The notes under the pieces: generated by a model
Databases searched by the model: none
What the model saw: the letters and a program-made list of their open reading frames with translations, nothing else
What the model was told of the DNA's origin: nothing
From: Taeniopygia guttata
Taxonomy: Eukaryota; Chordata; Aves; Passeriformes; Estrildidae
Reading direction: 5' to 3'
Assembly: GCF_048771995.1 (NCBI RefSeq)
Contig: NC_133050.1
Coordinates: 4,910,501 to 4,974,500, forward strand
DNA: 64,000 nt
Shown: positions 55,987 to 64,000 of the stretch, piece by piece
How positions within the stretch are numbered: the first letter of the stretch is position 1
How the letters are laid out: the number at the start of each line of letters is the position of its first letter
Position numbers and translations under genes: made by a program

Positions 55987-56093
55987 CCACTTGTTAGTTT
56001 TTCTGTTGGGTTTGACAACTTTAGTGCAGAAGTTGCCTTTCTGCTTTGCTAAGGTTGCATTCCCAAAACATCTGCCCTGTCCTGTGATTTGAC

Positions 56094-57035
56094 TCAGGGT
56101 GATTCCTCTGCAGGGAGTGTCCCATCTGCACTAGTGGGGGTGCTGGCTGTGGAGTAACTGAAGGGGGTGTCTAAAGCAATGCCTTCATAAAAAGGGGGTT
56201 TGACATCATAGCAAAGCCAACAGGAGTTAGTTAGGTTTGGTTTGGTTTCGTTTAGGGTTAGGAAGGTAGCTTCTAGCATACGAAAGATTGGGTTTGGGTC
56301 TGACTCAGCCATGTGGCCTATCTGGGGGGTATCTGCAAGGCTGGTCGGGGTGTCAGTGGCTTTTGAGGTCAGGGTTTTGGGGTGGGTTGTGTTTTTCCCT
56401 CTCAGCACATTCTTGATAATTTTGTTGGGTCCCACTGGTCGAGGTGCTGGCGGCTGGAGCCTGGTAATTCTCACATTCACCCACCTCCTCGGTCCTCTGA
56501 GGACCACTGTCCATGTTCTACCCGTGGCCCAGCTAGGGTGATCTGGCTGTAGGACAGTCATGTTATAACTTACACATCCCCGTAGTCTGGGCTGTGCAGT
56601 GTGGTCTCCGCAGCCAAAGGGTGCCCAGGTGAACTGTAAGAATTTGTCGGGCTCCTGCGGTTGCCACCCGTCTCCCCATGGTCTGGCATCTGTAACAATG
56701 GTTTCGCAGCCCCAATATCCACAATGTCCCCACCCCGGGTAGTCACAGTACCTTTTCCCTGGGTTGGACGCTGGGCACCAGTAAGATATGTACATGAGTA
56801 TGATGTGCGGGCTTGAGGGCCGTATTTTCGGTTGCCCTGGAAACAGATCGGCTATGTGGAATACGAAGGATGGAGCGTTTGTGGTGGTGACCTCTTTGAA
56901 CACCTTGTCACTTGAAAGATGTTGCATGACCCATCTGAACGGCTGGTGAGGGTAGTGGCCTGGGTCGGCTTGCCCCCCGGCCACAAGCCCCACCAGCAGG
57001 ATTGCACAGAGACACTGTGCGAGTCTGGGTCTCAC
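56094..57035 (-). pseudogene. env: Env surface subunit, frameshifted at its end
   Basis: A 313-codon frame begins with a hydrophobic leader (LCAILLVGLVAGGQA). It continues with a cysteine-rich receptor-binding-like region (YCDYPGWGHCGYWGCE) and several N-glycosylation sequons, then reaches the CWLC motif (56,211-56,222) that in gammaretroviral SU forms the disulfide bond to TM. It runs into a stop at 56,094; the matching continuation lies in the frame of the TM segment, so one indel near 56,100 breaks env. The first codon counted is GTG, and translation in the virus would begin upstream or after splicing near 57,138. Confidence 0.8.
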
Positions 57036-57148
57036 CGCCGTGGGACGCTAAGGTTCTGTCTGGTGGCTTGGTGGTCCGTTATCTCTCTCTGGAGCAGGGG
57101 TGTGTGTATCGCGGGGACGGTCCACGAGCGTGTCCTGCGAACGAAAAC

Positions 57149-59713
57149 TCACAGTTTTCCATTAGTTTCATTCTGAAGGTCAGGTTTGATCAACCTGAGT
57201 GGACACCACCTGATCTTGTCCTCCTTTTTAACTGCCGCGTACCCTCGTCCCGTAAGCACCAGTCTCCAGCCCCGTTCCCACTCGCCCAGCTCGTTTTTGA
57301 CCATGACCTGTGGGCCCTCCTCTAGTGTCTGGGTGGCCCAGTGTTTTCGAATGGGACTGTTTGCTTCATCTCCCCTAGGGAATTGGTTCAGTGCTATTAG
57401 CGCGGTTGCTAGCATGCGTGTCTGGTCTCCTGAGGGGATGGATTTGGCAAAGCCCTCTGCCTTTGCAAATACTTCTAACTTGGCTTTTAGGGTCTGATTT
57501 GCTCGCTCGACAATGGCCTGTCCGGTGCTGTTATATGGGATTCCCTGCGCTAAGGTGATACCCCACACCGAGGCGAATTCCCGCACTGATTTGGAGATAA
57601 AATTGGAAGCATTGTCAGTTTTAATTTGCTTGGGGATACCAAGCCATGCCATAACTGTCAGCCAGTGCTGGATCGTGGCCTTGGAGTTGGGTTTGAGGTG
57701 CTGTGTCGCTATGATCACTCCGCTGTAGGTGTCCACTGTCACTGCAAGCCATGCTCGGGGCTTCAGCAGTTCGCAGAGGGTGAAGTCTGACTGCCAGATT
57801 TCTGACGCCTTGAGGCCCCTCGGGTTGACTCCACCGGTCCATAGGGGTGACTTCTGGCAGTGGGGGCAGGTGGCCACTACGTGTCTCGCGTCTGCTGTCG
57901 AGATCCCGCATCTCTTCGCCAGTGCTTTGGCCCCTATGTGGAGTGACTCGTGCAGCTGACGAGCTTCCTGCAGCGTCCACACTCCCTTCGCTGCGGCATC
58001 TGCTTTGTCATTTCCAGTCTGGAAGAAGCCCTTGACTGGGTTATGGCTGTTGACGTGGATGACGGACACGGTGCCCTGGCGTGAGAAGAGTGCCTCTTCA
58101 AGCATGGAGGCCGTTGTGGATGTTGACACACCTGGTCTTGACATGGCTAGGCAGAGCTTTGCCACGAATATAGAGTCTGTCACGATGTTGAGGTGTTCGT
58201 CCTGGAAAAGTCCGCACGCCAAGACCACTGCTGCTGCTTCCAGCTGTTGCACTGACAGCGTGGGGTCGCATGTTTTGACGCAATGCCATGTTTCTCCTGT
58301 TTGCCACACTGCTGCTGCGGTAGAAGTCATGGAGGAGGCGTCTGTAAAGACCGTTGGCCCTGGTTGCGGTCGGTCCATGACTTTCGGTGGCACATCTATG
58401 TCGACAATGGTCAGTAGCTGGGTCCAAGGTGGTTTGGTGGCGTAGGAAATTTCTCCCCCGAAGCCAGTGAGAGCGAGGGCCAGGTGCTCCGATATCGCAG
58501 TTGACTCCGTGGTTGGTCGCTTGCGGAAGGGGAGGTGGATCCTTGCCGGCTCGGTTCCCAGGTGTCTCAGGGCGAGTCTCCTGCCTTTCATGATGAGGTT
58601 AGCAACGCATTCAACTCCTGGGGAGAATGCGTGAGTTGGTCTTCCGAGGACCACCCATTGGATCGGCTGGGATTTTTCGGAAGGTCCTTGGGCAAGTGCT
58701 CCCACTCCTCCCTTCTGTGTGAAGTGGACGTATAAGTCCAGTGGTACGCTCGGGTTCCACCTGGCAAGCAGGCTAGTGGACATCTGATGTTCGATGAAGT
58801 CGAGGGATTTCGTTGCTTGCGGCATCAGCTCCTTGGGGTCCCAGGGGTGTTTTCCTTTCAGGAGGTCATACAGGGGGTCCATGACCTCTGGGGGAACTAG
58901 GACGATGTTGCGGAGCCACTGCAGAGATCCCACGAGTCGCTGCATGTCGTGGAGGGTCTTGATGTCTCGGCGGACCTTTATCCTGGGTGGGGTCACGTAG
59001 GAGTTTGTGATCCCCACTCCCAGGAAGGTCACGCACGGTCCTCTCTTGATCTTCGTGTTCGGGATCTCGAAACCGTTGGCCTGGAGGGTTTCCGTGATCG
59101 TGGACACTAGGTGATCCACTTGGCTTGCTGATGGTGCAGCGACGAGGATGTCGTCCATGTACTGAATGATGGTCGCAGCAGGGTGGGAGTGTCGGACTGG
59201 CATCAGTGCCCTGTCCACGGTAATCTGGCATATGTTCGGGCTGTCCACAAGGCCTTGAGGTAGCACCTTCCATTGGAAGCGGAGGTTAGGTCGCTCGCCG
59301 TTCAGGAACACGACGGAGAAGGCGAACCGTTCTTTGTCCTCGGCATGCAGGGGTATTGAAAAGAAACAGTCTTTGATGTCCAGCACTGCGCACGGCTGCC
59401 CTTTGGGGATGGCTGAGTTCGCGGGCAGTAGTGTCTGAACTGGACCCATGGGCTGAATTGTCTTGTTCACTTCCCTCAGGTCGTGGATGAGGCGGTAGCC
59501 TTCTCCTGATCTCTTGGGGATTACAAACACAGGGGTGTTCCACGGGCTGGTGGAGGGTTCAATGTGGCCCTTTTGTAGCTCGCGGTCGACCAGTTCCAGC
59601 AAGGCTGTCATTCGAGGCTTTGACAGGGGCCACTGCTCAACCCATACGGGGTCTGGTGATTTCCAAGTCAGTTTGATTGGCAGCAGTGGGTGTACAGCAG
59701 TGGCCCTCATTAT
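57149..59713 (-). CDS. pol: Pol polyprotein: reverse transcriptase, RNase H, integrase (open)
   Basis: The frame is open from 60,253 to the stop at 57,149, but ribosomes should enter by frameshift near 59,713, giving about 855 codons. RT: ELQKGHIEPSTSPWNTPVF, LPQGLVDSPNICQ, and the catalytic YMDD at 59,150-59,161. RNase H: FTDASS near 58,340, then an E and TDS further on. Integrase: zinc-binding H...H...C..C (LHESLHIGAK and CPHCQKS, 57,860-57,950), then the catalytic D,D,E triad in WQSDFTL (about 57,784), KTDNASNF (about 57,610) and VERANQTLK (about 57,500). No stop interrupts it. The protein would copy viral RNA and insert the DNA product; enzyme activity is untested. Confidence 0.88.
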   Translation of the reverse strand: MMRATAVHPLLPIKLTWKSPDPVWVEQWPLSKPRMTALLELVDRELQKGHIEPSTSPWNTPVFVIPKRSGEGYRLIHDLREVNKTIQPMGPVQTLLPANSAIPKGQPCAVLDIKDCFFSIPLHAEDKERFAFSVVFLNGERPNLRFQWKVLPQGLVDSPNICQITVDRALMPVRHSHPAATIIQYMDDILVAAPSASQVDHLVSTITETLQANGFEIPNTKIKRGPCVTFLGVGITNSYVTPPRIKVRRDIKTLHDMQRLVGSLQWLRNIVLVPPEVMDPLYDLLKGKHPWDPKELMPQATKSLDFIEHQMSTSLLARWNPSVPLDLYVHFTQKGGVGALAQGPSEKSQPIQWVVLGRPTHAFSPGVECVANLIMKGRRLALRHLGTEPARIHLPFRKRPTTESTAISEHLALALTGFGGEISYATKPPWTQLLTIVDIDVPPKVMDRPQPGPTVFTDASSMTSTAAAVWQTGETWHCVKTCDPTLSVQQLEAAAVVLACGLFQDEHLNIVTDSIFVAKLCLAMSRPGVSTSTTASMLEEALFSRQGTVSVIHVNSHNPVKGFFQTGNDKADAAAKGVWTLQEARQLHESLHIGAKALAKRCGISTADARHVVATCPHCQKSPLWTGGVNPRGLKASEIWQSDFTLCELLKPRAWLAVTVDTYSGVIIATQHLKPNSKATIQHWLTVMAWLGIPKQIKTDNASNFISKSVREFASVWGITLAQGIPYNSTGQAIVERANQTLKAKLEVFAKAEGFAKSIPSGDQTRMLATALIALNQFPRGDEANSPIRKHWATQTLEEGPQVMVKNELGEWERGWRLVLTGRGYAAVKKEDKIRWCPLRLIKPDLQNETNGKL

Positions 59714-60345
59714 AAATTTGTAATCCTGACTCCTAGCATAGCAAGGATGTCTCTTCCTATCAGGGGTGGGGAGTTTTGCAAGATGTAGGGGTGGATTGCT
59801 ACTGTTTGTTCTGGTCCTTTCTTTGTATGGAGCGTTATAGCTACCAATTGGGTGCTTTTCCAAGCTCGGGACAACCCTCCCACCCCGTTCACTGGAGGGA
59901 CCTCCTTGTACTGCCAGTGCCGGGGCCATAGGGCTTGGGGTAGGATTGTGCAGTCTGCTCCTGTGTCTGCCCAAAACTGAAGCCCTATTACGTGGGGGTC
60001 TCGACTGCCATAGAGGCGGCATGTCCCCCAAACTTTCGGGGGTTCCTTCCCTATTTTCAGGGCCAGGGCCACCCAGGGGTCCCGACTTGGGCTGCCCCCT
60101 GTTGACCCTGTGGCACAGGCGCTGCTTGCGGTGGCGGTGGGTATGAAGGCGCCGCAGGCTGTGCTGTGAGACTCGTTGGCAAGGGTATGAAGTTGGCTGC
60201 TTCCTGTGGGAGAATGGGGTACGAGGGCTCCCCGCCCCATTGGGGGTTGGCATGGATGGGCCGCCTCATATTCGCAGCGGGAGGAGGCTGGGTGCGGCCC
60301 GCAGGCCCCCTCCCTTTTCCGTTTCCCTGGAGCCGGGACCTGCAT
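59710..60345 (-). CDS. pro: Retroviral protease in its own frame (open)
   Basis: Aspartic protease with active site WADTGADCTIL, the flap region and the C-terminal LIGRDILAMLG. It lies minus one from gag and ends at TAA 59,710-59,712, immediately after the AAATTTA shift site, so read-through by frameshift would give Gag-Pro-Pol. The first codon counted (ATG at 60,345) is probably not used; entry is by the shift at 60,321-60,327. It cleaves the viral polyproteins during maturation. No missing residue was noticed. Confidence 0.85.
   Translation of the reverse strand: MQVPAPGKRKREGACGPHPASSRCEYEAAHPCQPPMGRGALVPHSPTGSSQLHTLANESHSTACGAFIPTATASSACATGSTGGSPSRDPWVALALKIGKEPPKVWGTCRLYGSRDPHVIGLQFWADTGADCTILPQALWPRHWQYKEVPPVNGVGGLSRAWKSTQLVAITLHTKKGPEQTVAIHPYILQNSPPLIGRDILAMLGVRITNL
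59713..59719 (-). other. Pro-pol minus-one slippery heptamer AAATTTA
   Basis: Read in the pro frame as A AAT TTA and followed at once by TAA. This is the same heptamer and stop layout used at the gag-pol junction of avian leukosis viruses. Confidence 0.85.
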
Positions 60346-61661
60346 TCCCTAGCAAGATGCCCCTTCCTCCCGCAACCCCAGCAGGATCCCCGCGGGCGTG
60401 TTTGGGGTGGAGGCGCTGCGGCAGGCCGCCGTGCCGGCTGGGGGCAGCTCACCGCGATGTGACCCGCCTCACCGCACTTGAAACACGCCATGGCATTGGT
60501 CAGGGTGTGGACGGCTGCCTGAATGGGCGTCAGGTGTTCCTCCCTAACTACGTGTCTGATCATGTCAGCCAGGCTAGCTCCGGCTGGCAGGGAGCGTAAA
60601 ATATCCTTGGTAATAGAATTGCATTGCTGGCGCAGGCAGTCGCCTACCACGGGGCCCTTTGCCTCTGCCGGCAGGGTGGAGGAGTCTATCGCTGCCTGCA
60701 GGCGATCTACGAACTGTGTGAAGCTTTCGCTCTCTGCCTGCCTCACGGTGGACCACGGTGCCGGCTTAGCCACGACTCGGGAGGCTGCGCGGATAGCCTC
60801 CTTTGCAGCCCGAGTGGTCGCCCTGACCTCCTCAGCCTGCATCTGCGCAGCTTGTTGTTGCGGCGTGATCATATCATCATGCTTTCCTATCAGTCTGGAT
60901 AAGCTCGATCTGTGTAGGGGCTGCCTCGCGCCAGACGCTTGGGCTAACTGCTTCCTACAATTATCCTCCCACTCCTGTCTGAAGACAATCATTCCCGCAC
61001 CATCAAGTATCATGCGCCCTATTCGTTCGATATCAAAGGGAAGCAAGTCATCGTTGCTAAAAAGACCATCGATTAATGTGGTGACTATGGCCGAGTTGAT
61101 CCCTTTTTCTGCGATGGCTTTTACAATTGACTGTATATCCTTTGGGTTTATCGGGGTATATACCCTTTGTTGGTTTCCTTCCGGACCGGCGAGCCTCACC
61201 GGGAAGGCTTGTATGGCGGCCGCTGGGGACCATTCAGCACAGGCTATCTTTATTTTCCCCCAGTCAGTAAACTGGGCTGGTTCGTATTGCAGTTGTTTTT
61301 CAGCGCGGCTTAGAACTTTACTCGGTTTTGTTTCAAACTGTGCTGGCTCCGTTTCGTCCGTCTCGGAGTCATAGCCAGCCTCCGTCAGCTCCTCTGAGCT
61401 GGTGGAGCTGTCGCTCGTCTCCGAGCTGGAAGACGAGTGCCAGTGCACTTCCGGGGCTCCGCGCCGTTTTGTCCGGCCCCGAGCTCGCTCCTCCCCGTGG
61501 GGGTGGCGCCGCTCCCGCCCCCCCGGCTCGCCGCACCTCCCGCGGGGGGTGGTTTCTCCCTTATATGGTGGCGGCGCCTGGCGCGGCCGCTGGTTGGCTC
61601 CGCGCTCCGTGCCGCTCTCCACCCCTTTCTCCCGCGCACGCGCATCCCCGAGATCGCGCAC
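60057..61661 (-). pseudogene. gag: Gag: phosphoprotein, capsid and nucleocapsid part
   Basis: A 534-codon frame includes a PPPY late motif (about residue 32), an acidic Ser/Thr-rich stretch and a capsid with INPKDIQSIVKAIAEKG. The major homology region follows (ESFTQFVDRLQAAID, near 60,690-60,730), then two CCHC zinc knuckles (CFKCGEAGHIAVSC near 60,450-60,490 and CWGCGRKGHLAREC near 60,355-60,395). Its first codon counted is GTG. It is out of frame with the matrix segment upstream, so the gene as a whole is broken, although this part is open. The usual role is particle assembly and RNA packaging. Confidence 0.83.
60321..60327 (-). other. Gag-pro minus-one slippery heptamer GGGAAAC
   Basis: In the gag frame it reads G GGA AAC within LQGNGKG, directly after the second zinc knuckle. 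A GGGAGG / CCTCCC pair a few bases downstream could form the stem that promotes slippage. Mason-Pfizer monkey virus uses the same heptamer at gag-pro. Confidence 0.8.
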
Positions 61662-62068
61662 TTCCCGGGTTTTCGCGCCGAGACTACCCGGGCCCCGCCC
61701 CTCTCTACGGCTCCCGGCGCCATTTTAAGGGGATAAGGAGGCGGCATGGCGGCCACGTTCTCCCGAGCCGCGGTTTCTGCGTCTCGGGCTTCTTTCGCCA
61801 GCCCTTGCCAGAAGCGCTCCGTGTGCCGTTGCGTCTCCGACAACTGATCGCGGGCCGGTGGCGGCGGCGGGACGGAGGAATTCGCGGTCTCTCGGGGGGT
61901 TCGAGCGGTGGGGGTTTTTTGGGGGTTTTCTGCGGCGGGGGTGTCTCGGGGGGTTCCTGCGGGGGAGGGTGGGCTCTGATCTGGGGGAGGGGGTGTAGCG
62001 CTGAGCCCCCCCGGGTCCCCGCCGCCGGGCGAATCACTCTCAGGGGCAGTCTGCGTTCCCGCCCCCAC
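61385..62068 (-). pseudogene. gag: Gag: proline-rich linker in the matrix frame
   Basis: An open stretch in the same frame as the matrix segment carries the Pro-rich linker (DTPAAENPQKTPTARTPRET). It then runs on past about 61,700 in what is the wrong frame for the capsid part. The change of frame between about 61,720 and 61,660 marks an indel. Confidence 0.6.
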
Positions 62069-62161
62069 ACCGAGTTTGGGAGTAACTAATAAACACGTAC
62101 GCGCCGCGCTCCATGTCTCCTGCTCCTCTATCGCTTTGCGTAGGGCTTTTTCTACTTTGCC

Positions 62162-62377
62162 CTACGCTTTAGGATTTCTGCCGCTGCCTGAGGATTTTGT
62201 GTCCTCGGCTAGCGCGGCAGTGCATTTTTCCCATATTTCCGGATGTAACACATCCACGGGGCGCTCAATTGCCCCAAGCTCAAGCAATCTCACTACGGCA
62301 AGATGAAAATCCTTGAGCTTACACCCAATACCCCACTGCGAATAAATAGCACTCACGATCCTTGCCATTGCGTCCAT
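62162..62377 (-). pseudogene. gag: Gag: matrix region, stopped by a nonsense codon
   Basis: ATG at 62,375-62,377 (MDAMARIVSAIYSQWG), chosen because it begins the conserved matrix and follows the leader. The frame stops at TAG 62,162-62,164, where the shorter copies have TGG (KAWGKVEKA). The 71-residue product would be a matrix fragment only. Confidence 0.75.
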
Positions 62378-62513
62378 GACGCCCGCGGATCCTAGGGGAC
62401 GTCTCCCCTTACGCCTGGGTACGGTCCGACCGTCCTGGCCGCTGCTTCTGTCCAGGTGAATCCCATCCACCGGGGGGTTTTTCCTTTTTATTTTCTTCTT
62501 TTTTCTTCTTTTC

Positions 62514-62531
62514 TCCCGGGTTTCGGCACCA
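62514..62531 (-). other. Primer-binding site, tRNA-Phe type
   Basis: TGGTGCCGAAACCCGGGA, a perfect 18-base tRNA-Phe complement, close to the LTR end. A purine-rich insertion (GAAGAAAA repeats, 62,478-62,513) follows it in element sense and is absent from the shorter copies. Confidence 0.88.
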
Positions 62532-62534
62532 GTA

Positions 62535-62907
62535 TGTTGCCTTTATAAAAGACAACCAGAGACCTGGTTCAGGGAACAGCACGGCAGCCTGCTCTCGGCC
62601 GGGCTGCTCGGGCTAATCAACAGACGCAGACACCAATATGGCAGATGTTTGAAAAGCCTTTATTATCCTATCTCGTGGGTTTAAATAGCTTTTAGGGGTC
62701 TTTGCTACATCAGAGGGGGGTTGGGGGTCTCAGGGGTTAGTCGGGTAGTGGAAATTTACTAGGGCCGGTGTGGCTGCATTCCTCTGAGGCTTCTGGAGTT
62801 AATAGATAAGTGGGGAAGAGAGAGAGAGAGAGAGAGAGAGAGGGGGATGGGTCTATCTTTCCGTCACACCCCGAAATCTTCCGTTCGCCTGTCCCTTACC
62901 TACCACA
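62535..62907 (-). repeat. LTR of the full-length ERV (5' in element sense)
   Basis: 373 bp. It is longer than its partner mainly because of a (GA)n run at about 62,817-62,842 in U3. Many substitutions separate it from 54,719-55,074. Confidence 0.92.
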
Positions 62908-63839
62908 CTCGGGAAACGCTGCTTTCTGCAGTAAGGTTCCTGAAGAGAAGGGATCTTCAGCACCTGGTGAACACAGATCAGATGTGGAGCTTTGCTGAGC
63001 GCTTGGTAAGGACAGCCCAGAAGCCCCAGCCCCAGCCTGGAGAAGCCGCCTGCCCACGGTGCCCAGTCTGTGGGGCTGGCAGCTGCAGCCCCTGCCCAGT
63101 GCTGCACGCAGGGGCACCGGCCGGCGCCCCACACGCCGCTGCCTTCCCGGGGCCACCCGGGCCCTGCTCCAGGCTCCTCTGGCCCCAAGCCCGGCGCTGA
63201 GGGAGCCCCGAGGCAGCCGGGCTCTGCCGCGGGGCGGCACCGCGGCTCGCCGGGCCCTCTGCTCCCTGCGGAGCCCGGCGCCTGCGGCTGCTGGCCGGGC
63301 CTCGGGGCTGTGCGGGCAGGGGGAGCGGCACCCGGCCTAGGGAGCGCCCGGCCGAGGGGCAGGGCCCACACCAACCCTTCCCTTTGTGCCTGCTGCTCTC
63401 TCCAGCTGGCAGAGGACAGGAGCCGAGCGGCCGAGCACCTGCGCCGGGCCCTGCCCTACCTGCAGAGCCCACAGGAGCCCCTGCGAGAGGCGGCCCTCAG
63501 GTTCATGGGTGAGCCAGCAGCCCGGCTCCTTCCCCGCCCCGCCGCAGCTCGGCCCCAGCCCCGCCTGCTGCCCTGGCAGCAGCATCCCAGCGCGGCCATC
63601 TGGAGCCCCGCCTGGCCTCGGCGCTGCCACCGCCCTCTGGCAGCCGTGCCCTTGGGCGGCAGGATGCGGCAGGGGCCCGGGCTGAGCCCTGCCGGGCCAG
63701 GAGGCCGTGTGGCCTCAGGGCTGGCAGCGCCCGTGGGCGGCAGCTGTGGCTCTCCAGCCAGCTCACGCTCTCTGTTCCCAAGGGATCGCCGGGCGCTGCC
63801 TGAGAGGACAGCAGCAAGAGTTCCGGATCCTCTGCAGGG
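62908..63839 (+). pseudogene. Second MROH copy, exons 12-14, 5' end cut by the provirus
   Basis: Exon 12 remainder 62,908-63,005 (ETLLSAVRFLKRRDLQHLVN), exon 13 63,406-63,508, exon 14 63,783-63,839. Exons 13 and 14 have the same lengths (103 and 57) and phases as the complete gene, and donors and acceptors are intact. The LTR replaces the upstream intron and the first four bases of exon 12, including the acceptor. The remaining frames are open, so loss is recent or the rest of the gene lies elsewhere in the assembly. The last exon is outside the window. Confidence 0.82.
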
Positions 63840-64000
63840 GTGAGTGAGGCCGGCGGGCTCTCAGCGGGGGCTGCCGCTGGCAGCTGCCTTCCCTGGCCCG
63901 GCGTGCACCAAGGGCAGCGTGGGCTGAGCACACAGACCTTTCGGGGGCCTGTGGCAGATTCGTGGCCAGCACCTTCCAGCTCGCCCTTCTTGTCTCCTGC
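63840..64000 (+). other. Intron 14 of the second MROH copy
   Basis: Starts with GTGAGTGAGG like 53,983 onward in the complete gene, and runs to the window edge. Confidence 0.6.

Larger units (their letters stand above)
54719..62907 (-). mobile_element. Full-length class II ERV (8.2 kb) with gammaretrovirus-type env
   Basis: In reverse-strand order: 5' LTR (62,535-62,907), tRNA-Phe primer site, gag, pro, pol, env, polypurine tract, 3' LTR (54,719-55,074). gag, pro and pol sit in three frames, each minus one from the previous, as in betaretroviruses; the matrix and the AAATTTA site recall alpharetroviruses. Env has the CWLC and CX6CC signatures of gammaretroviruses. pro and pol are open. gag has a nonsense codon and a frameshift; env has a frameshift and a nonsense codon. 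The two LTRs differ at many positions (roughly one in ten by eye), and the outer flanks share no duplication and belong to different parts of MROH genes. The element is a recombinant or rearranged locus, not a simple insertion. Confidence 0.93.

Noticed and set aside
60523..62089. Plus-strand ORFs of 253 and 283 codons in the full-length provirus
   Set aside because: Antisense to gag capsid and matrix, with no domain of their own.

Overview
The window looks like nuclear DNA of a songbird. It has CR1 LINE pieces, passerine-type long terminal repeats (LTRs), an amplified maestro heat-like repeat (MROH) locus with short introns, and class II avian endogenous retroviruses (ERVs). It contains no bacterial-type operons, rRNA or tRNA. 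All calls come from reading the sequence; no search or alignment program was run.

Layout. 1-14,100 is mostly intergenic or intronic: a 480 bp polypyrimidine satellite, a probable solo LTR near 9.7-9.95 kb, a CR1 3' end at 12.7 kb, and one tiny basic ORF at 6.6 kb. 14,107-21,641 is a reverse-strand ERV with three LTRs and two internal copies (LTR-int-LTR-int-LTR), flanked by a 5 bp direct repeat. Both internal copies carry the same deletions of capsid, most of pol and most of env surface protein. 21.6-35 kb is gene-poor: a CpG-rich spot at 24.3 kb, a CR1 split by an LTR-like insertion (27.4-29.0 kb), a perfect 92 bp direct repeat (29.0 and 32.4 kb) and a 39 bp minisatellite.

35,495-40,053 is the most unusual host region. 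It is a plus-strand candidate gene I cannot name, built from short exons that mostly begin and end in phase 1. Several are recognisable duplicates of each other. They are followed by an exon with one membrane-spanning segment and a cysteine-rich, basic cytoplasmic border, and then a terminal exon coding a tail. A decayed relative of one block lies at 43.46-43.65 kb.

41.8-49 kb holds LTRs and a truncated last exon of an MROH gene (45,344-45,448) directly against an LTR. 49,157-54,514 is a complete MROH-family gene of 15 coding exons, with every junction in phase (738 aa). Its 3' UTR is followed at 54,719 by a full-length 8.2 kb reverse-strand provirus (54,719-62,907). That provirus has beta/alpharetrovirus-like gag-pro-pol in three frames, two visible frameshift sites, a tRNA-Phe primer site and a gammaretrovirus-type env. 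Directly after it a second MROH copy begins 4 bases inside its exon 12 and runs off the window.

Taken together, the right half is an MROH array whose joints coincide with LTR elements. The two proviral loci form a possible helper and dependent pair: the full-length element keeps an open pro-pol, and the short three-LTR element keeps the cis elements needed for mobilisation.
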